This document shows positions 38,950 to 46,401 of a stretch of 64,000 bases of DNA, in pieces. The notes under the pieces were generated by a model. That model was not told the origin of the DNA and ran no database searches. It worked only from the letters and a program-made list of their open reading frames with translations. The DNA lies in assembly GCF_010993975.1 (NCBI RefSeq), contig NZ_JAACZO010000011.1, positions 310,001 to 374,000 of the forward strand, in the 5' to 3' direction. The position numbers and the translations under genes were made by a program. This DNA is from Halomonas faecis (GTDB taxonomy: Bacteria; Pseudomonadota; Gammaproteobacteria; Pseudomonadales; Halomonadaceae). Every line of letters begins with the position of its first letter. Positions within the stretch are counted from its first letter, which is position 1.

Positions 38950-40668
38950 TCACCCCTTGATGATCAGGTTCTGGGCGGCGAGTTCGCCGCGGAAGTCCTT
39001 GAGCAGTCCCCGCACCGGGTTGGGCGCCGCCTGCCCCAGTCCGCAGATGGAGGCATCCATCATCACCTGGGCGAGGCGCTCGAGCGCACCGGCATCCCAG
39101 GTATCGCGCTCGAGGAGCGTGAGCATCTTCTCGCTGCCGACCCGGCACGGCGTGCACTGCCCGCACGATTCGTCAGCGAAGAAGGCCAGCAGGTTGGTGG
39201 CCACGCCGCGCAGATCGTCCTGGTCCGAGAGAACGATAAGTGCCGCCGAGCCGATGAAGCAGCCTTCCGCCTGCAGGGTGTCGAAGTCCAGCGGCACGTC
39301 CGCCTTGCTCTCCGGCAGGATGCCGCCGGAGGCGCCCCCCGGCAGGTAGCCGGCGAGGCGATGGCCCTCGGCCATGCCGCCACAGTATTCTTCGATCAGC
39401 TCGTTCAGGGTGATCCCCGCCGGCGCCAGGTGTACGCCAGGGTGCTTCACCCGCCCGGAGACCGAGAAGCTGCGCAGGCCGCTGCGCCCGTGCCGCCCCT
39501 GGTCGGCGAACCAGGCCGCGCCGCGCTCGTGGATCACCGGGATCCAGTAGACGGTCTCCACGTTGTTGACCAGCGTCGGACGGTCGAAGAGCCCCTTCTG
39601 GGCGACGAACGGCGGACGATGGCGCGGTTTGCCGGGTTTGCCCTCTAGCGACTCGATCAGCGCCGACTCTTCGCCGCAGATGTAGGCGCCGGCACCGCGG
39701 CGCAGCACCACGTGCTCCGGCTCGATCAGACCGGCCGCCTCCAGTTCGGCGATCGCTTCGGCGAGCACCCGGTGCAGGCCGGGGTACTCGTCGCGCAGGT
39801 AGATGTAGAGCGCCTCGGCCTCCACCGCCCAGGCGCTCACCAGCGCGCCCTCGAGGAAGCGGTGCGGCTCGCGCTCGAGGTAATAGCGATCCTTGAAGGT
39901 GCCGGGTTCGCCCTCGTCGGCGTTGATCACGCAGTAGCGAGGCCCCGGCTCCTGGCGCACGAAGGTCCACTTCTTGAAGGTCGGGAAGCCGGCTCCCCCG
40001 AGGCCACGCAGGTTGGCCGCCTCCAGCTCGGCCATCAGCGTTTCCACCGTGACGCGCCCGGCGCGGCAAGCGTTCAGCAGCGCGTAGCCGCCGGCAGCGC
40101 GATAGGCATCCAAGCGCGGCCAGTCGATCGGCTCGGGATGCAGATCGCCAGCGTCGATCGCCGCTTCGACCGCCAGTGAGGTGGCATGGCCAAGGTGGCG
40201 ATGGCCCACCTCCACCACCGGTGCCGTCTCGCAGCGTCCCATGCAGGGGGCACGTACCACGCGCACCTCCGACGGGTCGAAGCCGGCTTCGAGCTCGGCC
40301 TTGAGGGCGGCCGCGCCGGCCAGCTGGCAGGAGAGCGAATCGCAAACGCGCACGGTGACCGCCGGCGGTGCGGTCTGATCGTCGTGGACCACATCGAAGT
40401 GGGCGTAGAAGGTTGCCGTCTCGTAGACCGCCGCCATGGGCAGGCTCATGTAGGCGGCCAGGGCGCGCAGAGCCGCCAGTGGCAGGTGGCCGCGGGCGTC
40501 CTGAATGGCGTGGAGGTGTTCGATCAACAGATCGCGCCGGCGCAGCGTCGGCTGCTCGCGCTCGTCGCCGAGCAGCCGACGCAGGGCGTCGAGCTCACCG
40601 AGGTCGAGTTCGCGACCACGGGGCTTGCCGCGCAGGCGACGCTTGGGGTTCACGGTCTGGACGGTCAT
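38950..40668 (-). CDS. fdsB: Formate dehydrogenase diaphorase subunit, FdsG-FdsB fusion
   Basis: 572 residues combining two subunits usually separate in Rhodobacter or Cupriavidus. Residues about 1-160 are the 24-kDa NuoE/FdsG part with a 2Fe-2S site (VCDSLSC and APCMGRC). Residues about 190-560 are the 51-kDa NuoF/FdsB part with RGLGGAGFPTFKKW (NAD), NADEGEPGTFKDR (FMN) and CGQCTPCRVG (4Fe-4S). It transfers electrons from FdsA to NAD. First gene of the operon; the ribosome site is weak. Confidence 0.92.
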   Translation of the reverse strand: MTVQTVNPKRRLRGKPRGRELDLGELDALRRLLGDEREQPTLRRRDLLIEHLHAIQDARGHLPLAALRALAAYMSLPMAAVYETATFYAHFDVVHDDQTAPPAVTVRVCDSLSCQLAGAAALKAELEAGFDPSEVRVVRAPCMGRCETAPVVEVGHRHLGHATSLAVEAAIDAGDLHPEPIDWPRLDAYRAAGGYALLNACRAGRVTVETLMAELEAANLRGLGGAGFPTFKKWTFVRQEPGPRYCVINADEGEPGTFKDRYYLEREPHRFLEGALVSAWAVEAEALYIYLRDEYPGLHRVLAEAIAELEAAGLIEPEHVVLRRGAGAYICGEESALIESLEGKPGKPRHRPPFVAQKGLFDRPTLVNNVETVYWIPVIHERGAAWFADQGRHGRSGLRSFSVSGRVKHPGVHLAPAGITLNELIEEYCGGMAEGHRLAGYLPGGASGGILPESKADVPLDFDTLQAEGCFIGSAALIVLSDQDDLRGVATNLLAFFADESCGQCTPCRVGSEKMLTLLERDTWDAGALERLAQVMMDASICGLGQAAPNPVRGLLKDFRGELAAQNLIIKG

Positions 40669-40782
40669 GATGGACTCGTTATCATTGGCTGGCGCCTCGA
40701 TATCATGTTGGCACCCACCACCTACGGGGACAATGTTCGGTAGACCTCAGGCCGGGCCAGAGATATCCCGATGTCGCTCTGG

Positions 40783-40812
40783 GAACAGCCCCGGTCGCGA
40801 CCGGAGCTGTTC
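40783..40812 (-). terminator. Hairpin downstream of formaldehyde dehydrogenase
   Basis: Imperfect stem gaacagc-ccggtc / gaccgg-gctgttc lies 37 bases past the stop of the gene at 40850. No T-tract is present, so terminator activity is uncertain. Confidence 0.45.
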
Positions 40813-40849
40813 AGGGGCATGGGCGGGCGCTGATCGCCGCCCCGATACC

Positions 40850-42043
40850 TCAGGCAGCGACACTGCCGTGGGGGTCGATGACGAATTTCTTGGCCGCACC
40901 GCCGTCGAAGTCGGCGTAGCCCTGCGGGGCGTCATCCAGGGTGATCATCTGCACGTTGACCGCATCGGCGATATTGACCTTGTCGAACAGGATCGCCTGC
41001 ATCAGCGGGCGATGGTACGCCATTACCGGACACTGGCCGGTGTGGAAGGAGTGGGACTTGGCCCAGCCGAGGCCGAAGCGCATGCTCAGCGCCCCCTGCT
41101 TGGCCGCCTCATCCGCTGCACCCGGGTCTTCGGTCACGTACAGGCCCGGGATGCCGATCTGACCGCCGGCGCGGGTCAGCGACATCGCCGAGTTGAGTAC
41201 GGTGGCCGGCGCTTCCTTGCCGTGGTTGCAACCGCAGGCATGGGCTTCGAAACCGACGCAGTCGACGAAGGCGTCGACTTCTCGCTCGCCGAGGATCGCC
41301 TCTATCCTGTCGGCCATGTCGCCGTCCTGGGTCAGGTCGAGGGTTTCGCAACCGAAGCTGCGGGCTTGGGCCAGACGCTCCTCGATCATGTCACCGACGA
41401 TCACGCACGCCGCCCCCAGCAGATGGGCGGAAACGGCGGCGGCCAGACCCACGGGGCCGGCACCGGCGATATAGACGGTGCTGCCCGGCCCGACGCCGGC
41501 GGTGACACAGCCGTGAAAGCCAGTGGGGAAGATATCGGATAGCAGGGTCAGGTCGCGGATCTTCTCCATGGCCTGGTCGGCATCGGGAAATTTCAGCAGG
41601 TTGAAGTCGGCATAGGGCACCATGACGTACTCGGTCTGGCCGCCGACCCAGCCGCCCATGTCCACGTAGCCGTAGGCCGCGCCCGGTCGCGCCGGATTGA
41701 CGTTGAGGCAGATGCCCGTCTTGCCTTCCTTGCAGTTGCGGCAACGGCCGCAGGCGATATTGAACGGCACCGAAACCAAGTCGCCCGGCTGGATGAATTC
41801 GACGTCGCGCCCGGCTTCGATGACGAGGCCGGTGATCTCGTGACCCAGCACCAGGCCGGACGGCGCGGTGGTGCGGCCACGCACCATGTGCTGGTCGCTG
41901 CCACAGATGTTGGTGGTGACCACCTTCAGGATCACGCCGTGGTCGCACTTGCGATTGCCGAGGGCGAGTTCCGGATAAGGGATGGACTCGACGGCGACTT
42001 GACCGGGTCCCTTGTAGACGACTCCGCGGTTGGCTGCACTCAT
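40850..42043 (-). CDS. fdhA: Glutathione-independent formaldehyde dehydrogenase
   Basis: 397 residues from the ATG at 42043 (AAGGAA ribosome site), against 399 for the Pseudomonas putida enzyme. Zinc-alcohol-dehydrogenase marks are NICGSDQHMVRG near 45, GHEITGLVIEAG near 65 and the structural zinc set CGRCRNCKEGKTGIC near 97. The NAD domain has IAGAGPVGLAAA near 195. The segment CVGFEAHACGCNHGKEAP is typical of this class. It oxidises the formaldehyde released by GbcAB and DgcAB to formate. Confidence 0.95.
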   Translation of the reverse strand: MSAANRGVVYKGPGQVAVESIPYPELALGNRKCDHGVILKVVTTNICGSDQHMVRGRTTAPSGLVLGHEITGLVIEAGRDVEFIQPGDLVSVPFNIACGRCRNCKEGKTGICLNVNPARPGAAYGYVDMGGWVGGQTEYVMVPYADFNLLKFPDADQAMEKIRDLTLLSDIFPTGFHGCVTAGVGPGSTVYIAGAGPVGLAAAVSAHLLGAACVIVGDMIEERLAQARSFGCETLDLTQDGDMADRIEAILGEREVDAFVDCVGFEAHACGCNHGKEAPATVLNSAMSLTRAGGQIGIPGLYVTEDPGAADEAAKQGALSMRFGLGWAKSHSFHTGQCPVMAYHRPLMQAILFDKVNIADAVNVQMITLDDAPQGYADFDGGAAKKFVIDPHGSVAA

Positions 42044-42208
42044 GGCTGGCTTCCTTACGTCTTGTTGTGGGGAGGTGGCGTAGATGCCACCTACAGACCT
42101 TAGCGGTACCGCTTCGCGTAACTGTGCCTCCATGAGTCATCGCGATGCCTGATCGCGACATCGCTGCGTCGGATTGGGTCGTCTCCGGGATCTTCAGGCC
42201 ACGTGACG

Positions 42209-42235
42209 GGCCCCGATCCGTGACCGGGGCCTTTT
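42209..42235 (+). terminator. Orphan + strand intrinsic terminator
   Basis: Stem ggccccg / cggggcc with a 9-base loop is followed by tttt on the + strand. All neighbouring genes run on the - strand, and the reverse reading has no T-tract, so its orientation fits no annotated gene. Confidence 0.6.
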
Positions 42236-42259
42236 CGTCGTGCGAAGCGGCATGCTCGC

Positions 42260-43063
42260 CTAACGCAGCACGCCCTCGTCCTTGAGAAGCTTGAAAATCG
42301 CCGCAGCGCCCTGCTCAGGGGTAACGTCTTCGAGTACCTGACCGCCGCCACCCTCGGCCTTGGCTGCCGCGGCCTTGAAACGGTCGCGGGCCGACGCGGC
42401 CTTGACGATCTTGAGTCGCTTGGGGCGCTTACGAGCCCGCTGCACCTGCCAGCCTGCCCAGTCATCGTCGAGGCTGACCGCCCCAGGGACGAACGCCAGC
42501 TGGCCACGTCTTGCCGGGCCATAGGCGCTCTGGCGCGGCGCCGGGGCGGCGCCGTCGACGCTGACGATGGCCGGCAGACGCACCTCGAGGCGCCGCCGCT
42601 GCCCCCGCGGCAGGGCCTGCAACAGGGTGGCGACGCCCGCCGCGATGCCCTCCACCGCCACCACGCCGCTGACCGTCGGCCAGCCCAGCCGCTCGGCCAG
42701 CAGGTAGGGCAGCAAGCCCGACCCCTCGCCGCGTTCGGCGCATTCGCCGGTAATCACCAGTTGGGGAGATGCCTCATCCAGAGTCTCGGCCAGCGCCGGC
42801 AGGATGTCGGCGCCCTCGGGCTGCTCGAGCAGGGTCAGTGCATCGAAGCCCATGCCCAAATAGCCACGCAAGGCGGTCTCGCTACCCTCGTTCAGGGTCC
42901 CGGCATGCAGCAGTTGAACCTCGGCCTCCGGCAACCCCCGGGCCAGCTCGACGCCCCGAGCGTCCTGGTCGGCACGACGTCCCCGGCCGGTCAGCGGATG
43001 GCGCCCCACGGAGACCAGCACGGTAACCTCCAGTGACGGGGTATCGCGGATTTCAGGCCGCAT
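42260..43063 (-). CDS. Electron transfer flavoprotein beta-like subunit of the dimethylglycine demethylase locus
   Basis: 267 residues, EtfB-type alpha/beta fold: ELARGLPEAEVQLLHAG near 40, VITGECAERGEGSGLLPYLLAERLG near 108 (shown in part), RLPAIVSVD near 162. It is the counterpart of the etfB-like gene beside Pseudomonas dgcAB (PA5401). It overlaps the EtfA-like gene by 11 bases. It probably accepts electrons from DgcAB. Confidence 0.88.
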   Translation of the reverse strand: MRPEIRDTPSLEVTVLVSVGRHPLTGRGRRADQDARGVELARGLPEAEVQLLHAGTLNEGSETALRGYLGMGFDALTLLEQPEGADILPALAETLDEASPQLVITGECAERGEGSGLLPYLLAERLGWPTVSGVVAVEGIAAGVATLLQALPRGQRRRLEVRLPAIVSVDGAAPAPRQSAYGPARRGQLAFVPGAVSLDDDWAGWQVQRARKRPKRLKIVKAASARDRFKAAAAKAEGGGGQVLEDVTPEQGAAAIFKLLKDEGVLR

Positions 43064-44330
43064 GACGCTTCTCCTCTCGCTCTTGCTCCACCAGCGCGAC
43101 CAGCGCCTCGAGCACTTGGGCCGAGTCGCCGATCACCGCCAGGTCGGCACGCTTGATCATGTCGCATCCGGAATCCATGTTGATCGCCACCACCTTGTCG
43201 CAGCTCTGGATCCCCTGGAGGTGCTGGATGGCGCCACTGATACCCACGGCCACGTAGACCCGGGCGGTGACCCAGATGCCGGTAGCGCCCACCTGGCGGT
43301 CCCGCGGCATGAAACCGTCGTCGACCGCCACCCGGGATGCCCCCTCGGTGGCCCCCAGCATCTTGGCGGCCCGATGGAAACCGTCCCAGTCGCGTACGCC
43401 ATTACCGGCAGAGAGGATGAATTCGGCCTCGGCCAGCGCCACGCCCGCGGGATCCACGGCCACTGGGCCCAGATCCTCGATGCGCGAGAGCTGCGCCGGC
43501 AGCGGTTGCGCCAACACCAGTGGTTGGGCGGCATGGCGGGTCTCGCTGACCGGCTCGGCGCACTCGGCGAGCGCCAACACCACCCGCGGTAGGGGCCGCT
43601 GGATGTCCAGGGTGTTCGCCGCACCCCGCGCCGTGCAGCGCCAACCGCTACCACCTTCGCCCCGGGCGTCGGCCTCGATCTGCCAGACGCCGGTGGCCGG
43701 CCGCTCGCCCAGGCGCACCGCCAGCCGCCGCCCCAGGTCGGCGCCGCCGAGCTTGGAGTCGGGCAGCAGCCAGTGGCGCGGCTCCCAGGCCTCCTCCACC
43801 GCCACCAGAGCGCCGACTCGAGCCTCCGGCGCATAGCCGTCCAGTTCCGGCGACTCGAGGTGCAGCAAGCGATCGACGCCGGCATCCGCATAACTGTCCT
43901 CCTTGTGGGCGCCGACAACCACGGCCATCACTGCCCCCCGCCGCTCGGGATCGGCGTCGGCCAGTTGGCGGGCCAGGCCCAGCAGGTCGCGATCGTGACT
44001 CGAGAGGCGCCCACCGCTCAGGTCCGGCACCACCGCGACCAGGAAGGCCGGGGCCTCGATCTCGACCAGCGGCTTGCTCTGGGCGGTCGACTTGGCGGCC
44101 CCGCCGCCGCCGGCGCCCTGCTGGACGCCGCTGCGGTCGATGCGCTTGATACCGTTAGGGCCCATGAAGCCCACGGCGTGCGGGTTACGGCGGACGATGC
44201 CCGCGGACCCCATCCACTCGCTGGCCACGCCCTGGCCGAGCTCGGCCAGGACTTCCAGGTGCTGCGGATGCAGGCGGTTACGGGCGATCCACTCCGTGCG
44301 GGGATCGCGACGCTTGATCTCGCTCATCAC
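43053..44330 (-). CDS. Electron transfer flavoprotein alpha-like subunit of the dimethylglycine demethylase locus
   Basis: 425 residues, longer than general EtfA (about 310) because of a charged N-terminal extension of about 90 residues with a Gly-rich linker. The C-terminal FAD domain is intact: RQVGATGIWVTARVYVAVG near 340 and VAINMDSGCDMIKRADLAVI near 380. It overlaps dgcB by 4 bases. The long form matches the etfA-like gene of the Pseudomonas dgc locus (PA5400). Confidence 0.88.
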   Translation of the reverse strand: MMSEIKRRDPRTEWIARNRLHPQHLEVLAELGQGVASEWMGSAGIVRRNPHAVGFMGPNGIKRIDRSGVQQGAGGGGAAKSTAQSKPLVEIEAPAFLVAVVPDLSGGRLSSHDRDLLGLARQLADADPERRGAVMAVVVGAHKEDSYADAGVDRLLHLESPELDGYAPEARVGALVAVEEAWEPRHWLLPDSKLGGADLGRRLAVRLGERPATGVWQIEADARGEGGSGWRCTARGAANTLDIQRPLPRVVLALAECAEPVSETRHAAQPLVLAQPLPAQLSRIEDLGPVAVDPAGVALAEAEFILSAGNGVRDWDGFHRAAKMLGATEGASRVAVDDGFMPRDRQVGATGIWVTARVYVAVGISGAIQHLQGIQSCDKVVAINMDSGCDMIKRADLAVIGDSAQVLEALVALVEQEREEKRHAA

Positions 44331-46303
44331 ACCACCTCCACGGCCAGGGGCCGCTGTGACTGTGTCTCACCGTCGGCGGGCGTCTCCACCAGGGCGTCGG
44401 CGACCAGCTCGGCGATATCGCGCACCTCGGCGGGGCCGTCCACCACGCCCTCGAGCATGGCGGTGCACTGCGGGCAGCCCACGGCCACCAGCTCGGCGCC
44501 GGTTTCCTTGACGTCGTTCATGCGCATATCGGGAATCCGCCGCTCGCCGGGAATATCGGTGATCGGCGCCCCGCCACCGCCGCCGCAGCAGCGCGAGCGG
44601 AAGCCGGAGCGCGCCATCTCCTTGACCTCGATACCCAGCGCCTTGAGCACGTTGCGCGGTGCGTCGTATTCGCCGTTGTAGCGGCCGAGATAACAGGGAT
44701 CGTGATAGGTGACGTTGCCGCCCTTCCAGGGTGCGAAGGCCAGCCGGCCGGCATCATACAGTTCGGCGATGAAAGTGCTGTGATGGCACACGTCATACGC
44801 GCCACCCAGCTCGCCGTACTCGTTGCCGAGCACGTGGAAGCTGTGCGGGTCGCAGGTGACAATGCGCTGGAAGCGGTACTGGGACAGGGTGGCGATATTG
44901 CGCTTGGCCAGCGACTGGAAGGTGGCCTCGTCACCCAAGCGGCGTGCCACGTCGCCGCTGTCGCGCTCCTCGTTGCCGAGCACCGCGAAGTCCACCTCTG
45001 CGGCGCGCAGCACCTTGACGAAGGCACGCAGCGTGCGCTGATTGCGCATGTCGAAGGCGCCGTCGCCCAGCCACAGCAGCACGTCGGTCTGCTTGACGTC
45101 GGCCATCAGCGGCAGGTTCAGGTCCGCCGCCCAGTGCAGCCGCGAGCCGGGGTCGAAGCCGCCGGGATTGTCGGTGGCGATCAGGTTGTCGAGCACCTCG
45201 GCCCCCTTGCCCGGCGTGTTGCCGTGCTCGAGGGTCAGGAAGCGGCGCATGTCGACGATAGCATCGACGTGTTCGATCATCATCGGACACTCTTCCACGC
45301 AGGCCCGGCAGGTGGTGCAGGACCACAGGGTGTCGGCGTCTACGAGGGCCTTGCCATCGCGGGCCACGATGGGCCCATGGGGGGTGCCGTGGTGCTCGCC
45401 CACTGGCTTGCCCCCAAGCCCTTGTGAAGGGTGGGGCGAGCCGGCATAGCCCGCATCGCTGCCCCCGGCCAGGCCCACCACCATGTCCTGAATCAGCTTC
45501 TTGGGGTTGAGCGGCTGGCCGGCGGCGAAGGCCGGGCAGACCGCCTCGCAGCGCCCGCACTGCACGCAGGCGTCGAAACCGAGCAACTGGTTCCAGGTGA
45601 AGTCGCTGGGCGTCTCGACGCCGAGCGGGGCCTTGGGGTTGTCCAGGTCCAGCGCCTTGAGGCCGGTGGAACGGTTGCCCTCACCGAAGCGCTCGGGGCG
45701 GCGATGGAAGGCCAGGTGCAGGGCGCCGGCGAAGGCGTGCTTCATGGGCCCGCCCCAGGTCATGCCGAAGACCATCTCGCCCAAGCCCCACACCAGCACC
45801 GCAACCAGCGCCACGGCCACGACCCAGCTACCGAAATCTTCCGGCAGCAGGCCCACGGCAGGCAGGGTGATGGCGAAAACGCTCAACGAAAACGCCATCA
45901 GGCTCTTGGGCAGCCGCATCCACGGCCCCTTGGAAAGCCGCGCCGATGGATTGCGCCGCCTTCTGGCGACGAACAGACTGCCCACGAACATGGCAGCACT
46001 GGCCGCCAGCAGCAACCAGCCCAGGACGCCCTCGGCAAGGCCCAGACCATGGACGACGATCGCCAGCCCCATGGCGGCGACGAAGCCGCCCGCAGTGGCC
46101 ACGTGGGTATTGGACATGACCTTGTCGCGCGCCACCACGTGGTGCAGATCCACCAGGTAGCGGCGCGGCATGGCGGCCAAGCCACGCAGGATGGCAACCT
46201 TCGACGGCCGCCCTTGTCGCCACAGGCGAACACGCCGCCAGGCGCCGATCGCCGCCAGGCCCAGGGCGGCGAAGATAAGTATCGGCAGTAAGGTATCGAG
46301 CAT
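44327..46303 (-). CDS. dgcB: Dimethylglycine demethylase subunit DgcB, membrane Fe-S protein
   Basis: 658 residues. Several N-terminal membrane segments (about 4-20, 68-110, 130-190) precede two 4Fe-4S ferredoxin motifs (CVQCGRCEAVCP near 246 and CTTCRACVEECP near 330). Two heterodisulfide-reductase-type CCG domains follow (HDPCYLGRYNG near 555 and CCGGGGG near 590). With DgcA it converts dimethylglycine to sarcosine and passes electrons onward. The gap before it (46304-46401) carries an inverted repeat. Confidence 0.93.
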   Translation of the reverse strand: MLDTLLPILIFAALGLAAIGAWRRVRLWRQGRPSKVAILRGLAAMPRRYLVDLHHVVARDKVMSNTHVATAGGFVAAMGLAIVVHGLGLAEGVLGWLLLAASAAMFVGSLFVARRRRNPSARLSKGPWMRLPKSLMAFSLSVFAITLPAVGLLPEDFGSWVVAVALVAVLVWGLGEMVFGMTWGGPMKHAFAGALHLAFHRRPERFGEGNRSTGLKALDLDNPKAPLGVETPSDFTWNQLLGFDACVQCGRCEAVCPAFAAGQPLNPKKLIQDMVVGLAGGSDAGYAGSPHPSQGLGGKPVGEHHGTPHGPIVARDGKALVDADTLWSCTTCRACVEECPMMIEHVDAIVDMRRFLTLEHGNTPGKGAEVLDNLIATDNPGGFDPGSRLHWAADLNLPLMADVKQTDVLLWLGDGAFDMRNQRTLRAFVKVLRAAEVDFAVLGNEERDSGDVARRLGDEATFQSLAKRNIATLSQYRFQRIVTCDPHSFHVLGNEYGELGGAYDVCHHSTFIAELYDAGRLAFAPWKGGNVTYHDPCYLGRYNGEYDAPRNVLKALGIEVKEMARSGFRSRCCGGGGGAPITDIPGERRIPDMRMNDVKETGAELVAVGCPQCTAMLEGVVDGPAEVRDIAELVADALVETPADGETQSQRPLAVEVV

Positions 46304-46330
46304 GGTGGCAACCTCAGTATGCGGGCTTCG

Positions 46331-46380
46331 AGCTACGGGCCTCGAGCGGCACTCTTGCTCGCGACTCGTGGCCCGCAGCT
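46331..46380. repeat. Imperfect inverted repeat between dgcA and dgcB
   Basis: Arms agctacgggcctcgag (46331-46346) and its reverse complement at 46365-46380 differ at two positions. The flanks add further GAGCT/AGCTC steps. It lies in the 98-base gap between two genes of one operon. It looks like a dispersed palindromic repeat unit. Confidence 0.6.
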
Positions 46381-46401
46381 CGTAGCTGACGCGAAGCGTC
46401 T

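Noticed and set aside
42100..42522. 140-codon - strand frame between formaldehyde dehydrogenase and the EtfB-like gene
   Set aside because: It overlaps the EtfB-like gene in another frame and the product is compositionally biased.
45401..45440. GC-rich inverted sequence within dgcB coding region, first taken for an inserted repeat
   Set aside because: The frame stays open and the encoded His/Gly-rich loop differs only slightly from what I recall of other DgcB proteins, so a normal loop is the simpler reading.
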